Below, in pieces: positions 25,445 through 34,725 of a DNA stretch of 64,000 bases. Below the pieces are notes generated by a model, which saw only the letters and a program-made list of their open reading frames with translations, ran no database searches and was not told the DNA's origin. This DNA is from Ostreibacterium oceani (GTDB taxonomy: Bacteria > Pseudomonadota > Gammaproteobacteria > Cardiobacteriales > Ostreibacteriaceae): the NCBI RefSeq assembly GCF_009362845.1, contig NZ_WHNW01000005.1:47008-111007 (forward strand), written 5' to 3'. Position numbers and translations under genes: made by a program. The stretch's first letter is position 1. Every line of letters starts with the position of its first letter.

Positions 25445-25492
25445 CGCTAATCTATAGGCTAATGTATGGGCTAATCTGCAGGCTAACCTATA
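25445..25492 (+). repeat. Four 12-bp tandem repeats upstream of the SulP gene
   Basis: Units CGCTAATCTATA, GGCTAATGTATG, GGCTAATCTGCA and GGCTAACCTATA lie head to tail at 25445, 25457, 25469 and 25481. They sit 78 bp before the transporter start, within the likely promoter region. Confidence 0.85.
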
Positions 25493-25569
25493 GTAGAAAT
25501 TAGGGTGCAATACGCCAACAAAGACAGGCAGAAAAAACGAAAAAATAATTACATTTTAATAGGTGATAA

Positions 25570-27051
25570 ATGAATTGGAGTCAACTCAAGACCGAATGGT
25601 TTTCTAATATCCGTGGTGATTTATTGGCAGGTATGGTTGTCGCGTTAGCACTAATTCCTGAGGCGATTGCGTTTTCTATCATTGCAGGGGTTGATCCTAA
25701 AGTAGGGCTATACGCTTCGTTTTGTATTGCTGTGGTTATTGCTGTTATCGGTGGTCGGCCTGGGATGATTTCTGCCGCAACAGGTGCGATGGCGCTAGTA
25801 ATGGTGACGTTGGTCAAAACGCACGGGTTAGAGTATTTATTGGCGGCGACCGTGCTGACGGGTGTTATCCAAATTCTTGCTGGTGTATTGCGCCTAGGTT
25901 CGCTGCTGCGATTTGTCTCGCGCTCGGTTGTGACCGGATTTGTTAATGCCTTGGCGATTTTGATTTTTTTGGCACAGCTGCCTGAGTTTAGTGGTGCGGG
26001 CTGGCAGATGTATGCAATGGTTGCGGCAGGTCTTGGTATCATTTATGGGCTGCCGTATTTTACTAAGGCAATTCCTTCACCGTTGGTCGCGATTGTTGTG
26101 TTGACTATTTTTGCGATGGTCGTTGGATTGGATTTGCGTGCTGTCGGTGATATGGGTGAGTTACCCGATACGATGCCGATGTTTTTAATCCCCGATATTC
26201 CGCTGAACCTAGAGACATTATTAATTGTATTGCCTTATTCTATTACCTTGGCGGCTGTTGGGCTGTTGGAGTCATTGATGACTGCAGTCATTGTCGATGA
26301 TCTAACCGATACGCCCAGTCAAAAAAATCGTGAATGCGCAGGCCAAGGCGTGGCAAACATTGTATCAGGGTTTTTTGGCGGTATGGCGGGTTGTGCGATG
26401 ATTGGGCAGTCTGTGATTAATGTTAAATCAGGTGGTCGAGGGCGGCTGTCAACTTTTTTTGCGGGCGCGTTTTTGTTGTTCTTGATTTTGGTGTTGGCGG
26501 ATTGGGTGAAGCAAATTCCCATGGCGGCGCTAGTCGCGGTGATGATTATGGTATCTATTGGCACGTTTAACTGGGCGTCAATTAAAAACATGCGAACGCA
26601 CCCCAAATCATCAAGTTTGGTCATGGTGACTACTGTCGTTGTTGTCGTTGCAACGCATAATCTGGCGTTGGGTGTTTTTGTGGGTGTGCTGATGAGTGCC
26701 TTGTTTTTTGCGAAAAAAGTCTCGCATTTGTTGTTTGTTGAATCTGAAATGGCGGACGCGTCCAGCCATCGAATTTATCGGGTTTATGGTCAGGTGTTTT
26801 TTGCCAGTGCTGACAATTTTGCGGCGCAATTTGATTTTAAAGAAGTCATTGAAAAAGTGACGATTGATATGACAGCGGCGCATTTTTGGGATTTGAGCGG
26901 TGTTGGGGCGTTGGATAAAGTGGTGATAAAATTTCGCCGAGAAGGGACAGAGGTCGAAATCTTGGGGATGAATGAAGCGAGTGCAACGTTGGTTGATAAG
27001 CTGGGTGTTCATGACAAACCCGATGCCGTCGACTTGCTGTCGCCGCACTGA
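25570..27051 (+). CDS. SulP-family anion transporter with STAS domain
   Basis: A 493-residue SLC26/SulP permease. The N-terminal block [35 protein letters not shown] is the SulP signature, and about twelve further hydrophobic segments run to residue 385. A cytoplasmic STAS domain follows (about 400-490; [14 protein letters not shown]). The family imports sulfate, bicarbonate or other anions; the substrate is not determined here. The next gene, a tandem universal stress protein, starts 15 bp later in an apparent operon, a pairing that suggests nucleotide- or stress-responsive control of transport. Confidence 0.92.
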   Translation: MNWSQLKTEWFSNIRGDLLAGMVVALALIPEAIAFSIIAGVDPKVGLYASFCIAVVIAVIGGRPGMISAATGAMALVMVTLVKTHGLEYLLAATVLTGVIQILAGVLRLGSLLRFVSRSVVTGFVNALAILIFLAQLPEFSGAGWQMYAMVAAGLGIIYGLPYFTKAIPSPLVAIVVLTIFAMVVGLDLRAVGDMGELPDTMPMFLIPDIPLNLETLLIVLPYSITLAAVGLLESLMTAVIVDDLTDTPSQKNRECAGQGVANIVSGFFGGMAGCAMIGQSVINVKSGGRGRLSTFFAGAFLLFLILVLADWVKQIPMAALVAVMIMVSIGTFNWASIKNMRTHPKSSSLVMVTTVVVVVATHNLALGVFVGVLMSALFFAKKVSHLLFVESEMADASSHRIYRVYGQVFFASADNFAAQFDFKEVIEKVTIDMTAAHFWDLSGVGALDKVVIKFRREGTEVEILGMNEASATLVDKLGVHDKPDAVDLLSPH

Positions 27052-27066
27052 TAGAGGGGTGGTAAA

Positions 27067-27942
27067 ATGACGAAAATATTGGGCTGTATTGATGGGTCGC
27101 TTTATGCGGATGGTGTTTGTACGTTAATCAGCTGGGCGCAGGCGCGTTTGCAGCTGCCTGTGACATTATTGCATGTGGTGACGCCTTCCTCGGTCGGGGG
27201 TAATCCGATTGATATGACGGGGCAAATTGGACTGGGTGCGAAATCTGATTTGCTACAAGCGCTAGCCGAAATCGATGCGGCGCACGGTAAGCTGGCGTTG
27301 AAAAAAGGGCAGCTAATGCTGTCTCATGCGCAAGCATTGCTTGCAGCAAACGGCATTGCCCAGCCTGAGATATTGCATTGGCGAGGTCGGCTGGTTGATA
27401 CAATTGCTACGTTGGAGTCTGAGCTGGATTTGATTATTATGGGTAAGCGTGGCGAACAGCATCAGACGGATTCTGCCCATTTAGGGGCTAACTTGGAGCG
27501 TGTGGCAAGGACAATCCATAAGCCTTTGCTACTGGCAACCCAGCAGCCAAAGCCGATTGAGAGAATTTTGATTGCTTATGATGGTAGTGCGTCGGCACAA
27601 AAAACCTTGGATTACGTGGCAAGTAGTGCATTGTTTAAAGGCTTGGAAGTTCATCTACTAAACGTTGGTAACGATTCAGCTGAGGCGACAGCGAGCCTGG
27701 CCGTCGCTGAGGAAAAATTAACCGCACAAGGATTGAGCGTGATTGCGAGTTTGCAAAGTGGTGAGGCGGTTGCCACGGTGGCCACGGTGGCCACGGTGGT
27801 TAGGGATTACCTAGATACTCATGCGATTGATTTGCTTGCTATTGGTGCGTACGGGCATTCAAAAATCAGGCGCTTAATTTTGGGTAGCACCACAACGGCG
27901 TTAATTCAGCAATCTCAGGTGCCAGTGCTGCTATGCCGCTAG
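27067..27942 (+). CDS. Tandem universal stress protein (two UspA domains)
   Basis: A 291-residue cytoplasmic protein with two UspA-like domains (about 1-145 and 150-291). The second has the ATP-binding pattern GAYGHSKIRRLILGSTTTALIQQSQVPVLL; the first has IIMGKRGEQH and an altered loop, so it may not bind nucleotide. A GCCACGGTG tandem triplication (27772-27798) adds ATV-ATV-ATV just before the nucleotide-binding segment. Co-transcribed with the SulP transporter; a strong terminator follows. Confidence 0.9.
   Translation: MTKILGCIDGSLYADGVCTLISWAQARLQLPVTLLHVVTPSSVGGNPIDMTGQIGLGAKSDLLQALAEIDAAHGKLALKKGQLMLSHAQALLAANGIAQPEILHWRGRLVDTIATLESELDLIIMGKRGEQHQTDSAHLGANLERVARTIHKPLLLATQQPKPIERILIAYDGSASAQKTLDYVASSALFKGLEVHLLNVGNDSAEATASLAVAEEKLTAQGLSVIASLQSGEAVATVATVATVVRDYLDTHAIDLLAIGAYGHSKIRRLILGSTTTALIQQSQVPVLLCR
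27772..27798 (+). repeat. Three exact 9-bp in-frame repeats
   Basis: GCCACGGTG occurs at 27772, 27781 and 27790, with no mismatch, inside the tandem Usp gene. The identity of the units suggests recent slippage. Confidence 0.95.
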
Positions 27943-28016
27943 GCTGATGGTTGAATTTTAGCCAGCATATTGTTAAATATGAAATAATTCACACAGTTTA
28001 TTGACGGTGATGTGTA

Positions 28017-28039
28017 ACGGGGCTTGTCCCCGTTTTTTT
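28017..28039 (+). terminator. Terminator of the SulP-Usp operon
   Basis: The stem ACGGGG/CCCCGT with loop CTTGT (28017-28033) is followed by seven T, 74 bp past the usp stop. Confidence 0.92.
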
Positions 28040-28057
28040 GTGCGTGCTGTTTTTTTA

Positions 28058-28072
28058 TCCCACTTTAATCCA
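28058..28072 (-). promoter_or_regulatory. Inverted MraZ-box pair
   Basis: On the minus strand TGGAT and TGGGA are spaced by 5 bp (10-bp period), a mirror of the boxes at 28214-28228. MraZ binds TGGGN repeats with this spacing. It lies 100 bp upstream of the mraZ promoter; its role is inferred. Confidence 0.5.
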
Positions 28073-28175
28073 CTTATTTAAATTTTTGCATTATTTTGCC
28101 TATATTTTGGCAATCTATGTTAATATTTTGTCTGTTTTAAATTCTACTTGTTGTGAATTTTCTTATTTAAAAACG

Positions 28176-28204
28176 TTGACTTTGTTAAAAATAAGTCATA
28201 TAGT
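28176..28204 (+). promoter_or_regulatory. Sigma-70 promoter of the dcw cluster
   Basis: TTGACT (28176-28181) and TATAGT (28199-28204) are separated by 17 bp, close to consensus, 155 bp upstream of mraZ. Predicted transcription start is near 28211. Confidence 0.8.
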
Positions 28205-28213
28205 TTGCACTAG

Positions 28214-28238
28214 TGGGATAAAGTGGAATAAATTGCAT
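28214..28238 (+). promoter_or_regulatory. MraZ operator repeats at the dcw promoter
   Basis: TGGGA (28214-28218) and TGGAA (28224-28228) are 5 bp apart, followed at the same 10-bp period by a degenerate TGCAT (28234-28238). They lie just after the predicted start site, as expected for autorepression by MraZ. Confidence 0.7.
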
Positions 28239-28358
28239 CGATTGGTTTATTTATTGACTGCTTTAAAAAAACAAATAGTCATTGGTTAGCTATTGATTAG
28301 CGCGGGTGACTTGGTTTGACGACTTGATTGGGTTAAAAGCCTAAGGATAAAAAACAAC

Positions 28359-28793
28359 ATGTTTCGAGGTCTGCACAATGTAACGATGGATAGCAAAGGT
28401 AGGATTGCCGTGCCTGCTAAGCATCGTGACGTGTTGTCGAAGCTGATTGTGGTGCCTAATCCGATGCCAGGTGAGTCTTGTTTATTGGTTTATCCGATTC
28501 ATGAGTGGGAGCAGGTGGAGGCAGATATTGTTTCGCGTCCTAATTCTGGGTCGGTCAGACAATTAAAGCGCCTATTTTTAGGTCAAGCCGTTGAGTATGT
28601 GTTGGATGGGCATGGACGCGTTTTGTTGACGCCGAGTCTGCGTGAATTTGCAGGGCTAGATAAAAAACTAGTGATGGTTGGTCAGGGTAATAAGTTTGAA
28701 TTATGGGATGAGTCGGCGTGGACGGCGCTTCGCGATGGTGAAGTTGACGATGGCGCGGCTTTTGTAGAAGAATTAGAAAGTTTGTCGTTTTAG
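28359..28793 (+). CDS. mraZ: Transcriptional regulator MraZ
   Basis: A 144-residue protein with two SpoVT/AbrB-like half domains, each with the DxKGR motif or variant (MDSKGRIAVPAKHR near residues 10-23 and LDGHGRVLLTPSLRE near 86-100). MraZ forms rings that bind TGGGN repeats and represses its own dcw promoter. Candidate boxes lie at 28214-28228. AAGGA lies upstream of ATG 28359. First gene of the division and wall cluster. Confidence 0.97.
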   Translation: MFRGLHNVTMDSKGRIAVPAKHRDVLSKLIVVPNPMPGESCLLVYPIHEWEQVEADIVSRPNSGSVRQLKRLFLGQAVEYVLDGHGRVLLTPSLREFAGLDKKLVMVGQGNKFELWDESAWTALRDGEVDDGAAFVEELESLSF

Positions 28794-28804
28794 GCGGTAC
28801 TTCG

Positions 28805-29722
28805 ATGAGCGAGCATGTTTCGGTTTTGTTAGATGCATCGTTGACCGCATTGGCTATTCAACCAGATGGCGTTTACTTGGACGCAACATTTGGGCGAGGC
28901 GGTCATAGCCAAGGTATTTTGTCGCAATTGGGTCAAGAAGGAAAGCTTTACGCCGTCGATCGAGACCCTGCTGCCATTAAAACGGCGACAAAAATTACCG
29001 ATACGCGATTTTGTTTTGCGAGTGGTAATTTTTCAGAGTTTATGACGCTATTTCCTGGGTTAGGTAAAAATAGCTTGGATGGCGTCTTGTTAGATTTGGG
29101 GGTTTCTTCGCCGCAGTTGGACGAAGCATCGCGAGGATTTAGTTTTACGCGTGATGGTGAGCTAGATATGCGAATGAACCCCGAAACCGGAATCACTGCC
29201 AAGGAGTTTGTGAATAACGCCACTTATGGCGATTTAGCGAATGTCATCGCTTGCATGGGGGAAGAGCGCTTTGCCAAACAAATAGCAAAAAAAATAATTA
29301 AAGCGCGCACCTCGAGTTTGATAGCTACAACAACACAACTGGCAGAGATCGTGAAATCAGCAATACCTGTTCGATTTCACACACCGGGTCGCCATCCGGC
29401 GACCCGCACTTTTCAAGCGATTCGCATTTATGTGAATCGAGAGTTAGAGGAGCTTGAGGCGGTTTTGCATCAAGCTTATCTGGCTTTAAAAAAGGGTGGG
29501 CGATTAGTCGTTATTGCATTCCACTCGCTAGAAGATAAAGCGGTAAAGCAGTTTGTTAAAAGTTTGGCAGGCAATGAGTTGCCACCAGAAATACCGGTCT
29601 TTAGTTCGGCCGAATTTAACAAGGTGCGTCTGATTGGTCGGCCCGTTCGACCGAGTGAGGCAGAGATTGCGCAAAATCCGCGCGCACGTAGTTCAATTAT
29701 GAGGGTAATAGAAAAATTATGA
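28805..29722 (+). CDS. rsmH: 16S rRNA (cytosine1402-N4)-methyltransferase RsmH
   Basis: A 305-residue SAM-dependent enzyme that methylates C1402 in the ribosomal P site. It begins EHVSVLLDASLTAL, has motif I DATFGRGGHS, then LLDLGVSSPQLDEASRGFSF, and the late block HTPGRHPATRTFQAIRIYVNRELEEL, all characteristic of RsmH (MraW). It ends with RARSSIMRVIEKL. Its stop overlaps the ftsL start by 4 bp (ATGA), showing translational coupling. Confidence 0.97.
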   Translation: MSEHVSVLLDASLTALAIQPDGVYLDATFGRGGHSQGILSQLGQEGKLYAVDRDPAAIKTATKITDTRFCFASGNFSEFMTLFPGLGKNSLDGVLLDLGVSSPQLDEASRGFSFTRDGELDMRMNPETGITAKEFVNNATYGDLANVIACMGEERFAKQIAKKIIKARTSSLIATTTQLAEIVKSAIPVRFHTPGRHPATRTFQAIRIYVNRELEELEAVLHQAYLALKKGGRLVVIAFHSLEDKAVKQFVKSLAGNELPPEIPVFSSAEFNKVRLIGRPVRPSEAEIAQNPRARSSIMRVIEKL

Positions 29723-29985
29723 GAATATTATTGATGTTGGGTGGGTTGGTATTTACCTTGGCGGTTGGTGCGGTTCAAGTCGCTGAATCTGGCTACCAAG
29801 CAAAACGGTTGATGAGCCAAATTCAATCGGTTAAGTCTGAGCGAGACCAGATGCGCCTACAATGGAGCCAGCTGGTGCTAGAAGAATCGACGCTAACCGA
29901 TGAAGCGATTATTTATCAAGTGGCTGAAAAGCGATTGGGCATGGCATTGCCAACGGCTCAGCAAGTCGTTTATCGCGTTGAATAA
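29719..29985 (+). CDS. ftsL: Cell division protein FtsL
   Basis: An 88-residue bitopic protein: an N-terminal transmembrane helix (about 3-20) then a periplasmic coiled-coil region (LMSQIQSVKSERDQMRLQWSQL) and the typical C-terminus ending AEKRLGMALPTAQQVVY. With FtsB and FtsQ it recruits and activates FtsWI at the septum. The cytoplasmic tail is almost absent, as in short FtsL forms. Identified by position and architecture. Confidence 0.9.
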   Translation: MRILLMLGGLVFTLAVGAVQVAESGYQAKRLMSQIQSVKSERDQMRLQWSQLVLEESTLTDEAIIYQVAEKRLGMALPTAQQVVYRVE

Positions 29986-30002
29986 TCTCCTTTGAGATAA
30001 GT

Positions 30003-31733
30003 ATGAAGCGGTTTGTCTCCCCTTATGGCGCAACAACAAGGCGAAATGTTGTCTTGTTGTTGCTGCTTTTTTTTGCGTTGGGGGTTTTGACGCGGGTCGT
30101 TTATTTGCAAGTTTATCATGCCGACTTTTTAGTCGGGCAAGGTAATAGCCGATTTGTTCGTGTAAAAAAAGAGCCCGCATTGCGCGGTGAGATTGTCGAT
30201 AGAAACCAAGTCCCATTAGCGGTCAGTACGCCAGTCAGTAGTATCTGGGTAAATCCCAAAGAAATCATCGAAACACCCGAGGTGATTAGTGAATTGGCGG
30301 ATTTAATTGGCTATCCTGTTGCTAAATTAACAGAAAGAATTCAAGCGAAAACAGAGAGTACGTTTATTTTTGTGCGGCGTGGTATGGAGCCATCCGTTGC
30401 AAAGCATGTCGTGGATAAACGTTTGCCAGGGGTGTATGAGTTGCGTGAGTATCGACGCTTTTATCCTGCGGCAGAGGTGACTTCACAAATTATAGGCTTT
30501 AACAATATTGATGATGAAGGGCAAGAAGGCATCGAGCTGTCATACAATGATTGGTTAGCGGGTTTGGCGGGGTCTTCGGAGATTGTCCGTGATCGCTCTG
30601 GCAGAGTCGTTGATATATTGCAAGAAATCAAGCCGCCTGTGCAAGGGCAGCCGCTTGAACTAACTATCGATAAACGGATTCAATATTTGACGTATCTGGC
30701 GTTGTTAGAAGCAGCGCAGGAAAATAATGCCACTGCGGCGACCGCTGTTGTATTGGATGCCAAAACATCAGAAATTTTAGCCATGGTTTCAGTGCCTTCA
30801 GGAAATCCCAATAATGCCCAAGAGCGTAAACCTGCGCTAGTCAAAAATCGTGCGATTACCGACACCTTTGAACCAGGCTCTGTCTTGAAGCCTTTTGTAG
30901 TGGCCAGTGCCATGGACAGTGGGTTAATTACAGCAAACACAGCAATAGACACAAAGCCTGGGTTTATGAAAGTAGGCAGCCATGTGGTTCGCGATGTGCG
31001 TAATTATGGTGAGTTAGATGTGGCTCGTGTGATTAAAAAATCAAGCAATGTTGGTACATGCAAGATTGCGTTGCGTCTACCACGGGAAAAGTTACATGCG
31101 ATGTATGCCGCCGTGGGTTTTGGTCAATCGAGTCAGATTGATTTCCCGGGCGAGCAAAAAGGCATGCTACGTGATTTTTCCAGAATGGGGGATTTTGAGT
31201 ATTGCACAAATTCGTACGGTTACGGGATATCGACCAACGCACTTCAGCTAGCGCAAGCGTATGCTGTTCTTGCCAACGATGGACAATATATTCCTGCAAC
31301 ATTGGTCAAACAAAACACGTTGCCCGAGGCAAAGCGGATAATTAGTCATCAGAGCGCAGAAGCCGTGAGAGATATGTTGGCGCTCGCGGTTGGAGACGGG
31401 GGAACAGGAACACGCGCGACCAAAGGCGATTATATGCAAGATTACTCGGTTGCAGGAAAAACAGGAACCGTGCATAAAGTGATTGACGGGCAATACGCAA
31501 AAGATCGTTATCGATCGGTATTTGCTGGATTTGCGCCCGCTAAAGACCCAAGTATTGTGATGGTCGTGATGGTCGATGATCCGCAGGGTGATGCTTATTA
31601 TGGTGGCGCAGTTGCGGGGCCAGTATTTGCCAAAGTCGTCGGCATGACGCTGCGTATTTTAGGGGTCGCGTCTGATCAAGCGCCATCCGTCAATGGTGCG
31701 AAGTCAATTCAGATTAATAAAAAGGACGAGTAA
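30003..31733 (+). CDS. ftsI: Septal peptidoglycan transpeptidase FtsI (PBP3)
   Basis: A 576-residue class B penicillin-binding protein. A transmembrane segment (about 16-36) anchors it; the pedestal domain has the block LRGEIVDRNQVPLAVS. The transpeptidase domain has the three active-site motifs: SVLK (serine nucleophile, in FEPGSVLKPF), SSN (in KKSSNVGTCK) and KTG (in AGKTGTVHK). It crosslinks septal murein with FtsW. Its TAA overlaps the murE ATG by one base. Confidence 0.97.
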   Translation: MKRFVSPYGATTRRNVVLLLLLFFALGVLTRVVYLQVYHADFLVGQGNSRFVRVKKEPALRGEIVDRNQVPLAVSTPVSSIWVNPKEIIETPEVISELADLIGYPVAKLTERIQAKTESTFIFVRRGMEPSVAKHVVDKRLPGVYELREYRRFYPAAEVTSQIIGFNNIDDEGQEGIELSYNDWLAGLAGSSEIVRDRSGRVVDILQEIKPPVQGQPLELTIDKRIQYLTYLALLEAAQENNATAATAVVLDAKTSEILAMVSVPSGNPNNAQERKPALVKNRAITDTFEPGSVLKPFVVASAMDSGLITANTAIDTKPGFMKVGSHVVRDVRNYGELDVARVIKKSSNVGTCKIALRLPREKLHAMYAAVGFGQSSQIDFPGEQKGMLRDFSRMGDFEYCTNSYGYGISTNALQLAQAYAVLANDGQYIPATLVKQNTLPEAKRIISHQSAEAVRDMLALAVGDGGTGTRATKGDYMQDYSVAGKTGTVHKVIDGQYAKDRYRSVFAGFAPAKDPSIVMVVMVDDPQGDAYYGGAVAGPVFAKVVGMTLRILGVASDQAPSVNGAKSIQINKKDE

Positions 31734-33322
31734 TGTACTTATCTGAATTACTTGATGGATTGACAAGATTAATACCGACGGATGTGACGGTATCTGCGAT
31801 AACTAATGATTCGCGAAAAATAACACCACAGACCGTTTTTTTTGCACAGGCTGGGCTACGTTCGCATGGCTTAGACTACCTTAGGGATGAATGTCTTAAG
31901 GGCAAAAGTCAACCAGCGGCGGTGGTCTATGAACCGCCCTATGACCTTTCACGATTTGCTTGTGCGGATAACTGGATTGCTATTCCTAGTTTGAGCCAGC
32001 ATATGAGTGAAATCGGTCGTCGATTTTATCAGCCAATATTCGATATTGCCCCGATTGGGGTTACAGGAACGAATGGCAAAACCAGTGTGACACAATATAT
32101 CGCACAATTGGCTGATTTTTCAGTGATTGGCACGATGGGTTACGGGCGACTGAATGGTGGCGCGTCTGATGCGCTGACAGCGTTGTCGCATACGACGCCT
32201 GATGCGTTGGCGGTGCAGGCAATTTTAGCAGAACTCAGTCAACAGTCCAGTGGTGTTGCGATGGAAGTATCATCGCATGCACTGGCCTTGCACCGCGTGT
32301 CGGCTGTTGATTTTGGTGTTGCTGTGTTTACGAATTTAACGCAAGACCATTTAGATTTTCATGGTGATATGGCGCAGTATTTTCTAGAAAAGGCCAAATT
32401 ATTCATGCTGCCGACCGTGCATACGGCAATCATTAATGTCGATGGGATGCATGATAACCATGGTGGCGAGAGTGACGCGAGTGACGCCAGTGATGCGAGT
32501 GATGTGGGTAACTATGGTGCTCGGTTAGCTGCGCAGGTGCAAGCGGCGGGCAAATGTGTTTGGGTTTATGGTGAATCGGATGCCGTGTTGGATTACGATA
32601 ACGCTGTCAGATTAACGGATATTCAATTATCTGCAAATGGCATTTCGGTCAAATTGCAGCGTAAAACCAACGGTAAGCAATGGACAGAAAATCTAACCGC
32701 GCCTGTTTGGGGACGGTTTAATGCACATAATCTGGTGGCAGCGATGTTGGCGCTTCAAGCCAGTGGGTTTGCGTGGGCAGCGTTGCTAAATAAAACGGCA
32801 TCAATTCGTGGTGTTACAGGTCGCATTGACCCAATTCACTTGCCGAATGGTGGCGTTGCTGTGATTGATTACGCGCATACACCGGATGCGTTAATTCGCA
32901 CGTTGCAGAGTCTGCGCGAGCAAGTGTCGGGTAAAATTATTGCGGTGTTTGGTTGTGGCGGCGATCGTGATAAAGGCAAGCGGCCGTTGATGGCGGCTGC
33001 GGTTGAAGCGCATGCGGACGCAGGCATTATCACTGACGATAACCCAAGGACAGAATCGTCAGCTGATATTATTGCCGATATTTGGCAAGGCGTGGAAAAT
33101 GAAGCCAAGTTCACCGTGGTTGCTTCACGCAAAACAGCAATTTGTGCTGGATTGGCGCAGTTGCAGGCAGGGGATGTGTTGTTGATTGCGGGTAAAGGGC
33201 ACGAAACGTATCAAATAATAGGCGATCAAACATTTGATTTTAGCGACTATGCCGTTGTTGCTGAGTGGCTTGTAACGTCGCAAGAAACGCGCAAAAAATG
33301 CGCAAAAAACGCGGAGAGGTGA
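31733..33322 (+). CDS. murE: UDP-MurNAc-L-Ala-D-Glu--meso-DAP ligase MurE
   Basis: A 529-residue Mur ligase adding the third stem residue in the cytoplasm. The ATP site is GVTGTNGKTS (near 108-117), followed by a carbamylated-lysine region and SHALALHRV. The C-terminal domain has DDNPRTES, the DNPR motif that marks meso-diaminopimelate use, and GKGHETYQ. An inserted repeat (nt 32471-32506, SDASDASDASD) lies in the central domain and makes the protein longer than the roughly 495-residue E. coli MurE. Confidence 0.97.
   Translation: MYLSELLDGLTRLIPTDVTVSAITNDSRKITPQTVFFAQAGLRSHGLDYLRDECLKGKSQPAAVVYEPPYDLSRFACADNWIAIPSLSQHMSEIGRRFYQPIFDIAPIGVTGTNGKTSVTQYIAQLADFSVIGTMGYGRLNGGASDALTALSHTTPDALAVQAILAELSQQSSGVAMEVSSHALALHRVSAVDFGVAVFTNLTQDHLDFHGDMAQYFLEKAKLFMLPTVHTAIINVDGMHDNHGGESDASDASDASDVGNYGARLAAQVQAAGKCVWVYGESDAVLDYDNAVRLTDIQLSANGISVKLQRKTNGKQWTENLTAPVWGRFNAHNLVAAMLALQASGFAWAALLNKTASIRGVTGRIDPIHLPNGGVAVIDYAHTPDALIRTLQSLREQVSGKIIAVFGCGGDRDKGKRPLMAAAVEAHADAGIITDDNPRTESSADIIADIWQGVENEAKFTVVASRKTAICAGLAQLQAGDVLLIAGKGHETYQIIGDQTFDFSDYAVVAEWLVTSQETRKKCAKNAER
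32471..32506 (+). repeat. Four 9-bp in-frame repeats in murE
   Basis: AGTGACGCG, AGTGACGCC, AGTGATGCG and AGTGATGTG lie head to tail at 32471, 32480, 32489 and 32498, encoding S-D-A units. Confidence 0.9.
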
Positions 33323-33328
33323 GGCAAG

Positions 33329-34723
33329 ATGAAACCCTTTGATGCAAAGACCTTGAATCGCGTATGGCGCTCGCTATTGGTGGAAACGCTGGACGAATCA
33401 GCACATAACACCGCCATGATAGCGTCAATTAATACAGATAGCCGAGCCATTAAGCCAATGGATTGCTTTGTTGCTTTGGTTGGTGAGCACTTTGATGGGC
33501 ATGATTTTTGTCAAGCGGCCGTTAATCAGGGTGCAAATTTATTAGTGGTTGAAAGCAAACAGCCAATCGACTGTCCGCAAATTGTGGTCAAGGATACGCG
33601 GCGCGCTTTAGGGTTACTGGCGGCTGAAATTCGACGGCAATTTGGCGGCCAAGTCATCGGGTTAACCGGGTCAGTGGGTAAAACGACCACGAAACAGATG
33701 TTGGCAAATATTTGTCAGCAAGTTGGTAAAACGCATATGACACAAGGGAACTTGAATAACGATTTGGGTGTTCCGTTTACGTGGTTTGCGTTACCTGAGG
33801 ATTGTCAGTTTGCTGTCATCGAAATGGGGGCTAATCATCAGGGTGAAATTGCGTATTTAGCAGAAATTGTGCAGCCTGATGTGGGGTTGGTATTAAATGC
33901 TGGGCAGGCACACTTAGCAGGATTTGGTGGGCTAGATGGCGTGGCAAAAGGCAAAGGTGAATTATTTTCCGCTTTGCAGTCGCACCAAACGGCGGTGATT
34001 AATGCCGATGATGCGTATGCCAATTGGTGGCAGGATATGGCGGCAAACGCTGGCAGTAAGGTGACCTTTTCGATGCGGGAAAATGCCGGTGCTGACGTTT
34101 ATGCCAGTGATATACAGCTTGCTGAACAGCGGTTTACTTTGCATTATGGTCAACATACAGCGACTGTGAACTTGCCAGTAGTCGGTAAACACTATGTACA
34201 AAATGCAATTGCCGCTGCCGCTGCCGCGTATGCAGCGGGTTTGCCCATGGCTGCCGTTGTGGCCGGTTTGCAAACCTTTACGTTGGCCGCAGGGCGGCAG
34301 CAACTGATTCAGCTTGGTCAGGTAGTAATCATTGATGATACCTATAACGCGAATCCGCAATCAATGCAGGCCGCTGGTGATGCGCTTTCTTTTGCAACAG
34401 GTTATAAAATTATGGTGTTAGGTGATATGGCGGAGTTGGGCGAGGCGCAGATTGAAATTCATGCGCAGCTAGGTGCAAGCTTGCAACACGCGGCTGATGC
34501 TTTTTTTTGTACAGGGACAATGATGCAGTATTTTGCGCAGCACAATCAGCGGGCGCAGTGGTTTTTGGATAAACAGCGCCTGAGCGACGAATTATTACAG
34601 TGGATTATATCCAACGTTGATAAAACAGTGCCCACGACAATTTTGGTCAAAGGCTCGAGAAGCATGAAAATGGAAACGATTGTTGAATTTTTGCGCCAAC
34701 AGATTAACCCAGTAGAGGAGTAG
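33329..34723 (+). CDS. murF: UDP-MurNAc-tripeptide--D-Ala-D-Ala ligase MurF
   Basis: A 464-residue Mur ligase adding D-Ala-D-Ala to complete the pentapeptide. The ATP-binding loop is [15 protein letters not shown]; further family motifs are [39 protein letters not shown] and [10 protein letters not shown]. The start lies 6 bp after murE and the stop 2 bp before mraY. GAGAGGTGAGG supplies the ribosome site. Confidence 0.97.
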   Translation: MKPFDAKTLNRVWRSLLVETLDESAHNTAMIASINTDSRAIKPMDCFVALVGEHFDGHDFCQAAVNQGANLLVVESKQPIDCPQIVVKDTRRALGLLAAEIRRQFGGQVIGLTGSVGKTTTKQMLANICQQVGKTHMTQGNLNNDLGVPFTWFALPEDCQFAVIEMGANHQGEIAYLAEIVQPDVGLVLNAGQAHLAGFGGLDGVAKGKGELFSALQSHQTAVINADDAYANWWQDMAANAGSKVTFSMRENAGADVYASDIQLAEQRFTLHYGQHTATVNLPVVGKHYVQNAIAAAAAAYAAGLPMAAVVAGLQTFTLAAGRQQLIQLGQVVIIDDTYNANPQSMQAAGDALSFATGYKIMVLGDMAELGEAQIEIHAQLGASLQHAADAFFCTGTMMQYFAQHNQRAQWFLDKQRLSDELLQWIISNVDKTVPTTILVKGSRSMKMETIVEFLRQQINPVEE

Positions 34724-34725
34724 TT

